A stretch of DNA of 64,000 nucleotides, taken from positions 1-64,000 of the forward strand of contig DATJUX010000044.1 of the NCBI GenBank assembly GCA_035502095.1, in the 5' to 3' direction. Source of the stretch: JAKANT01 sp035502095. Its GTDB lineage: Bacteria; Pseudomonadota; Gammaproteobacteria; Burkholderiales; Burkholderiaceae_F. Of this stretch, positions 16,385 to 25,538 are shown in pieces. The notes under the pieces are model-generated. The model was not told the origin of the DNA. It made no database searches and saw only the letters and a program-made list of their open reading frames with translations. The translations under genes and the position numbers were made by a program. How positions within the stretch are numbered: position 1 is the stretch's first letter; each line of letters begins with the position of its first letter.

Positions 16385-19300
16385 CTAGGCTTCGACCTGC
16401 TTCAGCAGTTCGACGGCGTTCTGGCGCTGCTCGCGCGTGCCGTCGCGCATCACCTCTTCGAGCAGTTCGCGCGCCCCGTCCTTGACTCCGAGATCGATGT
16501 AGCCCCGGGCGAGATCGAGCTTGGTCGCCATCTGCGCGGCGAGCGGGCTCCCAGCTTGAGTCTCGGTGCGGCGGCCCCCAAGGTCGACATCGGAGCCGGT
16601 CAGGTCGAAATCGATCAATGGCACCGTCGCCTGGTCGGTGTTCGAGGTCAGGCGCGGTGCCTGCTCGTCGGGCAGCGCGCCGACCTCGCCGAGGAGCGTC
16701 GGACGCGACAACGCATCGTCGAACGTCGGCGGCGCCGAGGCGGACGCGGCAGGCGTGGCTGGCAGCGTCAGGTCGACATCGGGGATCGTCGTGCGCCCGC
16801 TCGCTGTCGGCGCGGCCGCAGCGACCTCGGGACGCGAAGCCGGGACCTTCAGGTCGCTGTCGGTCGCGCGCGCGGCCGGGCGCGCTGCGGGCGCCGCGGT
16901 CGTGCCGCTGTCGATGCGCGAGTCGAACGGCATCGATATCGACGCTCCCTTGGAGACTCCGTGCAGACCGGTTGTCGTCGAGCCGAGGTCGAAATCGAGC
17001 GCCGCGAAGTCGATCTTGTCGGCGGCGGTCGCACCGAACGGATCGATCGTGCCGGCGCTCTTGTTGGCAGCCGTGCCGTCGTCCAGCGGCAGCGTGGCCG
17101 CGAAGGCGGTCGGCTTGGTCGCCGCCGATGTCGGCGGGATCGCGGGAACTTCCAACGGCATGCTCGTATCTGCCGTCATCTTGGTGTCGAGGGCCAAACC
17201 CGAGTCGAGACGCGAGTCCGGCGCCAGCTTGGCGGTGACGGCCGTCGATTGCGGCTCCGTCGGAGCGAACGCCGTAGGCTCGGCCGGCAGTTCAACCGGG
17301 CGCGGCGAGACCGTGCTCGGATTCAGGCGCAGTTCCGTCGTCGGGCCACGCATCGCCGCCTCCGTGGCAGCGGCCGAGCCTGCGAACATCGCATTGGACG
17401 GATCGAGCGCGCGGCCGAGCTTCATCGCGCGCTCCCAATCGTCGCCCATGCCGCCCGTGCGCTCGCGCAGTTCCTCGGCGACCGCGTTGAACGACGCCTT
17501 GTCGCCGCGCCGCGAGTAGATCTCGAGCAACTTCACCCGGACCGGGTGACGATCGGGCTGCAGCCGCAGCGCTTCCTTTAGGATTTCCTCGGCCTGCTCC
17601 TCCCTGCCGTAGGCGATGTAGACATCCGCCTCGGCGACGGGATCGACTTCGTTCGAGTCGAGTTGCGACGCGGCCGGGATGAAGCTCGAATTGAAGGTGC
17701 TCGTCGCGCCCGTATCGACGCTCTGTCCACCGGTCTGGCCAAACAGCGAGTTGGCGCGCAGTCCTTCCGCGGCGCCCTGCCCACGGTCGCCCTTCTCGAC
17801 CTTGCGCTTGCGATAGATGTTCAATCCGATCAGGCCGCCTAGCAGGGCGACGAGCACCGCGATCAGCCCGATCGACGTCGAGTCCTTCAGCATGTCGAGC
17901 AGACCCGGTCCAACCGACTCGGGCTGCGCGGGCTCTGCTTTTGCGGGTTCGGCCTTCGCCTCGACCTTCGGCGCGGGAGCCGGCGCGGGCGGCTCGACCT
18001 TCGGCGGCTCGACCTTGGGCGCTTCGACCTTCGGCGGTTCCGCGTTGGCCGGGGCCGGAGCGGGCGGGACGGCGACCGGTACCGGCGCAGGTGCCGCCGC
18101 CTTCGCCGGCTCTTCCTTCTTCGCCTCGGCTTGCTTCTGAACCTGTGCACCGGCCTTGCTCTGCAACTCGAGCGCTTTCTTAAGTTGCTCGTTGGCCTTC
18201 TTCAGCTCGGCTGCGCGATCCTCTTCTTCCTTCAACGCGCGCTGCTTCGCGACCGCCTCGTCCTGCGTCGCCTTGCCTGTGCCTCCGGTGCCCGACGTAT
18301 CGGCCTTGGCGATCTTCAACTGGTCACCGGTCTTGGTCGGTGCGGATTTGTCTTCCACCTTGGTGGTGACGCGGCCCTGACCGGCGGCAGCGGGAGCGGG
18401 TGCCGCGGCGACCGGCGCGGCGCCTGATGCGGCTTGCGCGAGGCGGCTACGGTACTGCGCGAAGTCAGCGCTCTGCGCCGCAACTTCCTGACGCGCCTCG
18501 GTTTGCGGAATTGCCTCTGCGTCGGCATTCGAGGGGATCGTGATCGTCCGCCCCGCCCGCAGCAGATTCATGTTCTGGTTGATGAACGCGCTCGGGTTCG
18601 CCTGGAACATCGCGACCAGCATCTGATCGAGCGATACGCCAGCAGCCTTGTTGCGCAGCGCGATCTTGCTGAGCGTGTCGCCGGGCTTGACCGTGTAGTT
18701 CGCGCCCTCCCCAGTGTCGGCCGGCGCCGCGGCCGCACGCGGCTGCGGAGCGGGAGGAGCCGGAGGTTGGGGAGCGGGCGCCGGCGCGGCGGCCACCGGC
18801 GCGGGCGCCGGTGTGGCGGCGACCGGCGCAGGGGGGGGCGCGGCGACCGGCGGCGGGGGCGCGGCTGCTACGGGCGGCGCAGGAGATGGCGTGACCGGTG
18901 CCACGAGATCGGGCGTCGCACGCAGCGCCGGTGGATCGAGCAGAACCGTGTATTCGCGCAGGACGCGCCCGGTCGACCAGGTCAGTTCGAGCAGGACGTC
19001 GAGGTACGGCTCGTTGATCGCCTGCAGCGACGTGACGCTGACGACGTACGTGCTGTCGCTGCGCTTCTCGAGCGTGAAGCGCAGTGCCGAGAGCGCGGGG
19101 TTGAATTCGAGGTTGGCTTGCCGGAACGCCGACTGCGATGCGAGCCTTACCGCCAGCGAGGGCGCCTCGTCGCGACCGACAGAAGTGACCTCGACTTCAG
19201 CTCGCAATGGCTGGCCGAGTGCCGACTGAACCGAGAGGCGTCCGAGCCCAGCCGCATCCACCACCGGAGCGGCGAATGCCAAGCCGATTGCCAGCGCAAG

Positions 19301-19387
19301 CGCACACGGTGTCGGCGCGCGCTTAGATCTTTGCGATGCCACGGATGCCCCCCTGCAGGCGGTCGAAGCTGATTTCGAACATAACAT
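16385..19387 (-). CDS. fimV: FimV-like peptidoglycan-binding polar protein
   Basis: A 1000-residue inner-membrane protein. There is an N-terminal signal region (about 1-45, ending VVDAAGLG), then the FimV N-terminal domain (GLGRLSVQSALGQPLRAEVEV). A Pro/Ala linker follows, then a LysM motif (YTVKPGDTLSKIALRNK, about 232-288), Ala/Lys/Glu coiled segments, a single membrane span near residues 502-524 (GLIAVLVALLGGLIGLNIY) and a long acidic cytoplasmic part. It ends in the FimV C-terminal motif KLDLARGYIDLGVKDGARE. FimV proteins assemble polar complexes and affect type IV pili and twitching. Two stretches (residues about 160-225 and 425-490) are almost pure Ala/Pro repeats. Length and position next to asd and truA fit the family. 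Confidence 0.93.
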   Translation of the reverse strand: MLCSKSASTACRGASVASQRSKRAPTPCALALAIGLAFAAPVVDAAGLGRLSVQSALGQPLRAEVEVTSVGRDEAPSLAVRLASQSAFRQANLEFNPALSALRFTLEKRSDSTYVVSVTSLQAINEPYLDVLLELTWSTGRVLREYTVLLDPPALRATPDLVAPVTPSPAPPVAAAPPPPVAAPPPAPVAATPAPAPVAAAPAPAPQPPAPPAPQPRAAAAPADTGEGANYTVKPGDTLSKIALRNKAAGVSLDQMLVAMFQANPSAFINQNMNLLRAGRTITIPSNADAEAIPQTEARQEVAAQSADFAQYRSRLAQAASGAAPVAAAPAPAAAGQGRVTTKVEDKSAPTKTGDQLKIAKADTSGTGGTGKATQDEAVAKQRALKEEEDRAAELKKANEQLKKALELQSKAGAQVQKQAEAKKEEPAKAAAPAPVPVAVPPAPAPANAEPPKVEAPKVEPPKVEPPAPAPAPKVEAKAEPAKAEPAQPESVGPGLLDMLKDSTSIGLIAVLVALLGGLIGLNIYRKRKVEKGDRGQGAAEGLRANSLFGQTGGQSVDTGATSTFNSSFIPAASQLDSNEVDPVAEADVYIAYGREEQAEEILKEALRLQPDRHPVRVKLLEIYSRRGDKASFNAVAEELRERTGGMGDDWERAMKLGRALDPSNAMFAGSAAATEAAMRGPTTELRLNPSTVSPRPVELPAEPTAFAPTEPQSTAVTAKLAPDSRLDSGLALDTKMTADTSMPLEVPAIPPTSAATKPTAFAATLPLDDGTAANKSAGTIDPFGATAADKIDFAALDFDLGSTTTGLHGVSKGASISMPFDSRIDSGTTAAPAARPAARATDSDLKVPASRPEVAAAAPTASGRTTIPDVDLTLPATPAASASAPPTFDDALSRPTLLGEVGALPDEQAPRLTSNTDQATVPLIDFDLTGSDVDLGGRRTETQAGSPLAAQMATKLDLARGYIDLGVKDGARELLEEVMRDGTREQRQNAVELLKQVEA

Positions 19388-19482
19388 CAGACACTTAGGC
19401 AGGCAAGTTGAGATGCCGCAGTAAGTCCCCGGAAAGCGGGAGAAAAATCCTTCATCCCTGCGTTTGGTCCGAATCGATTTTG

Positions 19483-20610
19483 TTAGTCGAGTTTGCCAAG
19501 CAGCATCCGCAGCATCCTGCGCAGCGGCTCAGCCGCTCCCCAGAGCAACTGATCACCTACGGTAAACGCCGCCAAATACTCGCCTCCCATCGCAAGCTTG
19601 CGCAGGCGCCCGACCGGTATCTGCAGGGTTCCGCTCACCTTGGCGGGCGAGAGCTCACGAATGCTGCTTTCGCGATCGTTCCTGATCACGCGGACCCATG
19701 GGTTTCCTTGGCCAATCCGCTGTTCGAGCTCGGCGAGCGGAAGATCGCGCCTGAGCTTGATTGTGAGCGCCTGGCTGTGGCAACGCATCGCGCCGACGCG
19801 CACGCACAGCCCCTCGACGATGAGTGAACCCGGCTCGCCCATTGAGGGAAGACCAAGGATCTTGTTGGCCTCGGCGCCTCCCTTCCACTCCTCGCGGCTG
19901 ACGCCGTTGCCGAGGTCCTTGTCGATCCAGGTGATCAGGCTGCCGGCCAGCGGCACGCCAATGTTGCCGCGTGGCAGGCCGTCGGCGTTGAGTGCGGCGG
20001 TGACCTGGCTGTCGATCTCGAGGATCGCCGACTTCGGATCGGCCAGGAGCTGCCTCGACGCGGCGTGCACGTAACCCATCTGTTCGATCAGTTCGCGCAT
20101 CGCGGCTGCGCCCGCGCCCGAGGCCGCCTGGTAGGTCATCGCGGTGACCCATTCGACCAGATTCGCTTTCAGCAAGCCATCGATCGCCATCAGCATCAGA
20201 CTGACGGTGCAGTTCCCGCCGATGTAGTCCTTCACGCCCTCGCGCAGCGCGCGCTCGATCACCGGGCGGTTCACCGGGTCCAGGATGATCACGGCGCTCT
20301 CTTTCATGCGCAGCGCCGACGCGGCATCGATCCAGTAACCGGTCCATCCGGCGGCACGCAGGCGCGGATGAACCTCGTTCGTGTACTCGCCGCCCTGGCA
20401 GCTAACGATGGTGTCGCACGTCCTGAGCGCGGCTACGTCGTTGCCATCCTTCAGCGTGCCGGTCGATCCGCCGACTTTCGGCGCGGCTCCTCCGGGGTTC
20501 GACGCGCTGAAGAACACGGGCTCGAACAGCTCGAAGTCCCTCTCGGCCGCCATGCGCTCCATGAGCACAGAGCCGACCATGCCGCGCCATCCCACGAATC
20601 CGACCCTCAT
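19483..20610 (-). CDS. asd: Aspartate-semialdehyde dehydrogenase
   Basis: A 375-residue NADPH enzyme that makes aspartate semialdehyde for lysine, threonine, methionine and peptidoglycan precursors. It begins VGFVGWRGMVGSVLMERM (nucleotide-binding loop). The catalytic cysteine is in GGNCTVSLMLMAIDGLL, and GAMRCHSQALTIKLRRD carries the catalytic histidine. The length matches the gammaproteobacterial-type Asd. It lies 57 bases downstream of leuB on the same strand, as is usual in betaproteobacteria. Confidence 0.96.
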   Translation of the reverse strand: MRVGFVGWRGMVGSVLMERMAAERDFELFEPVFFSASNPGGAAPKVGGSTGTLKDGNDVAALRTCDTIVSCQGGEYTNEVHPRLRAAGWTGYWIDAASALRMKESAVIILDPVNRPVIERALREGVKDYIGGNCTVSLMLMAIDGLLKANLVEWVTAMTYQAASGAGAAAMRELIEQMGYVHAASRQLLADPKSAILEIDSQVTAALNADGLPRGNIGVPLAGSLITWIDKDLGNGVSREEWKGGAEANKILGLPSMGEPGSLIVEGLCVRVGAMRCHSQALTIKLRRDLPLAELEQRIGQGNPWVRVIRNDRESSIRELSPAKVSGTLQIPVGRLRKLAMGGEYLAAFTVGDQLLWGAAEPLRRMLRMLLGKLD

Positions 20611-20667
20611 GACACTCCCGACCAGGTTCCAGTTTGCAAGCAGTTAGCGATTGCGCGCCGCCTGTTC

Positions 20668-21738
20668 CTATCGAAGCGCGGCCGCCACCGCATCGCCCAT
20701 TGCCCGCGTTCCCACGGCACGCTCGCCGGGGGCAGCGATGTCCGCGGTGCGCAGCCCCTTAGCGAGCACGCTGCGGACGGCGGCCTCGATGCGGTCGGCG
20801 AGTTCCGGCCGCCCGAGGGAAAAGCGCAGCATCATGGCCGCTGACAGGATCGTCGCCAGCGGATTGGCGAGGTCCTTGCCGGCGATATCCGGCGCGCTGC
20901 CGTGGCTCGGCTCGTACAAACCGCGATTGTGTTCGTTAAGCGATGCCGAGGGCAACATGCCGATCGAGCCGGTAAGCATCGCCGCCTCGTCGGACAGGAT
21001 GTCGCCGAACATGTTGCCGGTAACGATCACGTCGAAGTTGCGCGGCGCCCGCACCAGCTGCATGGCAGCGTTGTCGACATACATGTGCTCGAGTTCGACA
21101 TCCGGATACCCCGCGTGCACGTCGGTCACCACCTCGCGCCAGAACTGGGATGTTTCGAGCACGTTGGCCTTGTCGACGCTCGTCACCCTGCGGCGGCGCT
21201 TGCGCGCAGCGCCGAATGCGACGTGCGCGATGCGTTCGATCTCGGGCCGCGAGTAGCGCATCGTGTCGTACGCCTCGGGCTGGCCGGCAAAGGGCCCATC
21301 CGGTGCCGAGCGCCGCCCCCGCGGCCGTCCGAAGTAGATGTCGCCGGTGAGTTCGCGCACGATCAGGGTATCCAGGCCGGCCACCAGCTCAGGCTTCAGG
21401 CTGGAGGCCGCAGTCAGCTCCGCATAGCAGAGCGCCGGCCGGAAGTTTGCGAACAGGTTCAACCTCTTGCGCAAGCCGAGAATCGCCTGCTCCGGCCGCA
21501 GCGAACGCTCAAGCCGGTCGTACTTCCAGTCGCCGACCGCCCCGAAGAGCACGGCATCGGCGGCCTGCGCCACGCGCAGGGTCGCCTCGGGAAGCGGATG
21601 ACCGCAGGCGTCGTACGCCACTCCTCCGACTTCCGCGAATTCGAACTCGAACAACTCGCCGAGCACGCGCAGCACCTTGAGCGCCTCGGCGACGATTTCC
21701 TTGCCGATGCCGTCTCCGGGCAACACCGCGACTTTCAT
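20668..21738 (-). CDS. leuB: 3-isopropylmalate dehydrogenase
   Basis: A 356-residue NAD-dependent decarboxylating dehydrogenase of leucine synthesis. VAVLPGDGIGKEIVAEALKV is the N-terminus; LNLFANFRPA, VRELTGDIYFGRPRG and VTGNMFGDILSDEAAML (metal-binding Asp) and GLYEPSHGSAPDIAGK (NAD binding) are all present. It follows leuD by 66 bases and precedes asd. Confidence 0.97.
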   Translation of the reverse strand: MKVAVLPGDGIGKEIVAEALKVLRVLGELFEFEFAEVGGVAYDACGHPLPEATLRVAQAADAVLFGAVGDWKYDRLERSLRPEQAILGLRKRLNLFANFRPALCYAELTAASSLKPELVAGLDTLIVRELTGDIYFGRPRGRRSAPDGPFAGQPEAYDTMRYSRPEIERIAHVAFGAARKRRRRVTSVDKANVLETSQFWREVVTDVHAGYPDVELEHMYVDNAAMQLVRAPRNFDVIVTGNMFGDILSDEAAMLTGSIGMLPSASLNEHNRGLYEPSHGSAPDIAGKDLANPLATILSAAMMLRFSLGRPELADRIEAAVRSVLAKGLRTADIAAPGERAVGTRAMGDAVAAALR

Positions 21739-21804
21739 GGGCAGGCTCTCTCACCGCGGGGTTCGGATCGGTCCGCTCCCCCCGCGCCGGAACGGTAACG
21801 AGGA

Positions 21805-22455
21805 TCAGGAAGCGCTGGTTTTCGCCAGCCACGGGAACCGTGCCAGGCGCCGCTGCTCGAACTCGACGATCAGATCCTTGTGACGCAGTGTCAGCTGGAT
21901 ATCGTCCCAGCCGTTCAGCAGGGATTCCTTGCGAAACGGGTCGACCTCGAAGCGCAGACCTTCGCCGTCGGGCGTGCGCGCAACCTGTGCAGGGAGGTCG
22001 ATCGCCAGCGTGAAGCCCGGGGTTGCCGATACCTGAGCGAACAACCGATCGACGATCTTCTCGTCGAGCACGATCGGCAGCAGTCCGTTCTTGAAGCAGT
22101 TGTTGAAGAAGATGTCGGCGAAGCTCGGCGCGACGATGGCGCGGAAGCCGTGCTCGGCGATCGCCCATGGCGCATGCTCACGGCTCGACCCGCAGCCGAA
22201 ATTGCGCCTCGCAAGCAGGATCGAGGCGCCCTTATACCGCGCCTGATTCAGGACGAATTCCGGATTGAGCGGACGTCTCGCGTTGTCCATGCCGGGCTCG
22301 CCGCGGTCGAGGTAGCGCCACTCGTCGAAGAGATTGGGCCCGAATCCGCTCCGGTGGATCGACTTCAGAAACTGCTTCGGAATGATCTGGTCGGTGTCGA
22401 CGTTCGCGCGGTCGAGCGGGGCGAGCAGACCGGTGTGGGTGCGGAAGGGTTGCAT
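21805..22455 (-). CDS. leuD: 3-isopropylmalate dehydratase small subunit
   Basis: A 216-residue swivelling subunit of isopropylmalate isomerase. PLDRANVDTDQIIPKQFLKS at the N-terminus and NFGCGSSREHAPWA (substrate-binding loop) are diagnostic, with FADIFFNNCFKNGLLPI following. It is 12 bases downstream of leuC, its large-subunit partner. Confidence 0.97.
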   Translation of the reverse strand: MQPFRTHTGLLAPLDRANVDTDQIIPKQFLKSIHRSGFGPNLFDEWRYLDRGEPGMDNARRPLNPEFVLNQARYKGASILLARRNFGCGSSREHAPWAIAEHGFRAIVAPSFADIFFNNCFKNGLLPIVLDEKIVDRLFAQVSATPGFTLAIDLPAQVARTPDGEGLRFEVDPFRKESLLNGWDDIQLTLRHKDLIVEFEQRRLARFPWLAKTSAS

Positions 22456-22467
22456 CGCGGTCAGCCG

Positions 22468-23883
22468 CTACAGTGCTCGCACATCGACAAAGCGCCCCGC
22501 GAGCGCCGCCGCCGCCGCCATCGCCGGGCTCACGAGGTGCGTCCGCCCACCCGGACCCTGCCGCCCTTCGAAGTTGCGATTGGAGGTCGACGCGCACCGC
22601 TCGCCCGGCTCGAGCCGGTCGGCGTTCATGCCAAGGCACATCGAACAACCCGGTTCGCGCCACTCGAACCCTGCCGCGGTGAAGATCCGGTCGAGCCCTT
22701 CTTTCTCGGCTTGCGCCTTGACCAGGCCCGACCCCGGAACGACCAGAGCGCGTTTGATGGTGGCCGCGACATGCCGCCCGCGTACGACCGCGGCGGCGGC
22801 GCGCAGGTCCTCGATCCGCGAGTTGGTGCAGGAGCCGATGAAGACCTTGTCGACGCGGATGTCGGTGATCGGCGTGTTCGGTGCGAGTCCCATGTAGGCC
22901 AGCGCACGCTCGACGCCCTCGCGTCGCACCGGGTCTCCTTCGCGCGCCGGATCGGGCACCGTGCCGTCGATCGTCGTCACCATCTCCGGCGAGGTCCCCC
23001 AGCTCACGACCGGTTTCAACGCACGCGCGTCGATCTCGATCACACGGTCGAAACGCGCGCCGTCGTCCGAACGCAGCGTCTTCCAGTACGCCACCGCGCC
23101 GTCCCAATCCGGACCAGATGGGGCAAACGGGCGACCGCGCAGGTACTCGATCGTCTTCTCGTCCACCGCCACGAGGCCGGAGCGCGCGCCGGCCTCGATC
23201 GCCATGTTGCACACGGTCATGCGGCCCTCGAGCGACAGCGCGCGCACGGTCGAGCCGCCGAATTCGATCGCGTGGCCGGTTCCGCCTGCCGTGCCGATCC
23301 GTCCGATCACCGCGAGCACCAGGTCCTTTGCCGTCACACCCGGGGGAAAGGCGCCTTCCACGCGGATCAGCAGGTTCTTCGCCTTGCGCATCAGGAGCGT
23401 TTGCGTGGCGAGCACGTGTTCGACCTCCGACGTGCCGATGCCGAACGCAAGCGCCCCGAGCGCCCCGTGCGTGCTCGTATGCGAGTCACCGCAGACGACC
23501 GTCATGCCCGGGAGCGTCGCCCCCTGCTCGGGGCCGATCACGTGCACGATTCCTTGCCGGCGGTCGAGGAACGGAAAATAGGCGGCGGCGCCGACCTTGC
23601 GAATGTTGGCGTCGAGCGTGACGATCTGTTCGCGCGAAGTGGGATCGACGACGCCATCCAGTCCACGCTCCCACCCGCTGGTCGGGGTGTTGTGGTCGGC
23701 GGTGGCGACGATCGACGAGACACGCCATGGGTTGCGGCCGGCAAGGCGCAGGCCTTCGAAAGCCTGCGGGCTCGTCACTTCGTGGACAAGATGGCGATCG
23801 ATGTAAAGAAGCGTCGTGCCGTCGCTCTCGACGTGCACGACATGCTCGTCCCAGAGCTTGTCGTAAAGGGTCTTCGCAGCCAA
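22468..23883 (-). CDS. leuC: 3-isopropylmalate dehydratase large subunit
   Basis: A 471-residue aconitase-family iron-sulfur subunit of isopropylmalate isomerase. The cluster cysteines are seen in FIGSCTNSRIEDL and GCSMCLGMNAD; VCGDSHTSTHGALGALAFG is the family signature. The apparent start is a TTG at 23883 giving MAAKTLYDKLWDEHVV, the expected N-terminus; there is no in-frame ATG that preserves it. A CATAAT sequence at 23933-23928 (minus strand) could be its -10. Confidence 0.96.
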   Translation of the reverse strand: MAAKTLYDKLWDEHVVHVESDGTTLLYIDRHLVHEVTSPQAFEGLRLAGRNPWRVSSIVATADHNTPTSGWERGLDGVVDPTSREQIVTLDANIRKVGAAAYFPFLDRRQGIVHVIGPEQGATLPGMTVVCGDSHTSTHGALGALAFGIGTSEVEHVLATQTLLMRKAKNLLIRVEGAFPPGVTAKDLVLAVIGRIGTAGGTGHAIEFGGSTVRALSLEGRMTVCNMAIEAGARSGLVAVDEKTIEYLRGRPFAPSGPDWDGAVAYWKTLRSDDGARFDRVIEIDARALKPVVSWGTSPEMVTTIDGTVPDPAREGDPVRREGVERALAYMGLAPNTPITDIRVDKVFIGSCTNSRIEDLRAAAAVVRGRHVAATIKRALVVPGSGLVKAQAEKEGLDRIFTAAGFEWREPGCSMCLGMNADRLEPGERCASTSNRNFEGRQGPGGRTHLVSPAMAAAAALAGRFVDVRAL

Positions 23884-24003
23884 GTTGACCGCCGGCGACG
23901 CGCAGGTGCGAAGGCAAGCGGGCCGAAATTATGCCATCGCGTCGCGTGCGATCTGCCTGCGAGCGGGAACCCGGACAGGCACTTGACAGTCTGACGGACG
24001 CTG

Positions 24004-24684
24004 ATGGGTACCCGGCCAAACAACCGGCGCACGCTCGCGCGGCGCCATGCGCTCGCGACGCTCGCGGCGGCACCGCTCGTGATGCCGCTCGGCAAGGCCG
24101 ACGCACAGACTCACGACATTGCCTCGACGCCGGCACAGACACTCGGCCCGTTCTACCCGCGCTCCACGTCCGAGCGGCCCGCTCACGTCGATCCCGATCT
24201 GATCGTGGTGGATGGATCGCGAGTGGTCACCAAGGGAATTCCGCTTTACCTGACGGGGCGCGTGCTCACCCATGAAGGACAGCCAGTGGCCGCAGCGCTG
24301 GTCGAGATCTGGCAGTGCGACGCCAACGCGATTTATCACCATCCCGATGGCGGTGACGAGGCGCATCGCGACCCGGCGTTCCAGGGTTACGGGCAAACGC
24401 GGTCGGACGCGGGTGGGACGTTCCACTTCAGAACCATCAAGCCCGTGCCCTACCCTGGACGGACCGCACACATCCATGTACGGATCCAGACCGGTCAGTC
24501 CGGATCGCTATCGACGCAGCTCTATCTGCCGGACGCGGCGGGTAACGAACGCGACGTGATCTATCGGCATCTGAGCCCCGCGCAGCGCGCCCAGGTGGTG
24601 CTCAGCCTCAGACCGACGGTGGGCGACCACCCGCTTGCGCAGGCGACGCGCGTCATGGCCGACGTCGATCTGGTACTCGCCTGA
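24004..24684 (+). CDS. Intradiol ring-cleavage dioxygenase-like protein, Tat-exported
   Basis: A 226-residue protein related to protocatechuate 3,4-dioxygenase beta chains and other extradomain-free intradiol dioxygenases. It has a twin-arginine type leader (RRTLARRHALATLAAAPLVM, about residues 8-27). TLGPFYPRS opens the domain. The Fe(III) ligands would be Tyr in IYHHPDGG, Tyr in GYGQTRSD or YPGRTAHIHV, and the two His of TAHIHV, as in this fold. The substrate is unknown; the leader implies a periplasmic place. It is divergent from leuC and converges on the M48 protease gene (13-base gap). Confidence 0.75.
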   Translation: MGTRPNNRRTLARRHALATLAAAPLVMPLGKADAQTHDIASTPAQTLGPFYPRSTSERPAHVDPDLIVVDGSRVVTKGIPLYLTGRVLTHEGQPVAAALVEIWQCDANAIYHHPDGGDEAHRDPAFQGYGQTRSDAGGTFHFRTIKPVPYPGRTAHIHVRIQTGQSGSLSTQLYLPDAAGNERDVIYRHLSPAQRAQVVLSLRPTVGDHPLAQATRVMADVDLVLA

Positions 24685-24697
24685 GACGGCGCTCGCG

Positions 24698-25510
24698 CTA
24701 GCGCCTGGCTTGCTCGTACAGCGGTAACACGCGCTGCGAATAGTCCTCCAGGTCCTTGATGCGGGACTCGTGCGACGGGTGAGTCGACAGCCACTGTGGC
24801 GGCTGGTTGCCGCCCAGATTCAGCATCTTGTTCCAGAGCGAGACCGCCGCGCGCGGGTCGTAGCCGGCGCGCGCCGCGAGTTCGACGCCGATGCGGTCGG
24901 CCTCCTGTTCGTTTTGCCGGCTGTTCGGCAGCACGAACATGCTCTGCGCGAGCATCTGGCCGAAGTCGCCCGTCGGCACGCCGGTCAGGATCTCGAAGAC
25001 GGAAAGACCGACGCCGGCCACGGCCTGCCGGCTCATGCTTTCGCGCGCGTGTTCGCGCAGCGCGTGCGAGATCTCGTGCCCCAAGACGGCGGCCAGTTCC
25101 TCGTCGGTGATCTTGAGCTTTTCGATCAAGCCGGTGTAGACGGCGATCCGTCCCCCCGGCATGCACCACGCATTGACCTCGGCGGAGGTCAGGACGCTGA
25201 CCTGCCAATCCCAGCGCGGCGCATCGTCACGGAACACGGCTGTCTGCGGGATCAGGCGCTGCGCGATGGCGCGCACGCGTGCGGTGGTCGCGGGGTCCTG
25301 GTTGAGCGTGCCCTTCTTCTGCGCTTCCTCGAGTATCTGCGCGTATTGCGTCTTGGCCGCTGCATCGACTTCGGCCGCCGAAATAAACATCGACTGCGAG
25401 CGGTCGACCCCGACCTCGCCGCCACGCGTGGTCTGCACCGACTGGCAGCCAGCGATTGCGATCGCCGCGGCCAGACCCGCCAACGCAATCCAACGCAACG
25501 ACCTGCTCAT
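24698..25510 (-). CDS. M48-family metalloprotease, lipoprotein
   Basis: A 270-residue predicted lipoprotein protease. The signal peptide MSRSLRWIALAGLAAAIA ends in a lipobox AIAGC, so it should be membrane-anchored in the periplasm. The zinc site is HEISH in AVLGHEISHALREHARES, with the downstream glutamate in NEQEADRIGVELAA; THPSHESRI is typical of the LoiP/YcaL/BepA-like M48 group. The ATG at 25510 is preferred over 25516 because AAGGAG then lies 7 bases upstream. These proteases take part in outer-membrane protein quality control. Confidence 0.87.
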   Translation of the reverse strand: MSRSLRWIALAGLAAAIAIAGCQSVQTTRGGEVGVDRSQSMFISAAEVDAAAKTQYAQILEEAQKKGTLNQDPATTARVRAIAQRLIPQTAVFRDDAPRWDWQVSVLTSAEVNAWCMPGGRIAVYTGLIEKLKITDEELAAVLGHEISHALREHARESMSRQAVAGVGLSVFEILTGVPTGDFGQMLAQSMFVLPNSRQNEQEADRIGVELAARAGYDPRAAVSLWNKMLNLGGNQPPQWLSTHPSHESRIKDLEDYSQRVLPLYEQARR

Positions 25511-25538
25511 GTACATGCTCCTTGCCGCACGCTCCGGT

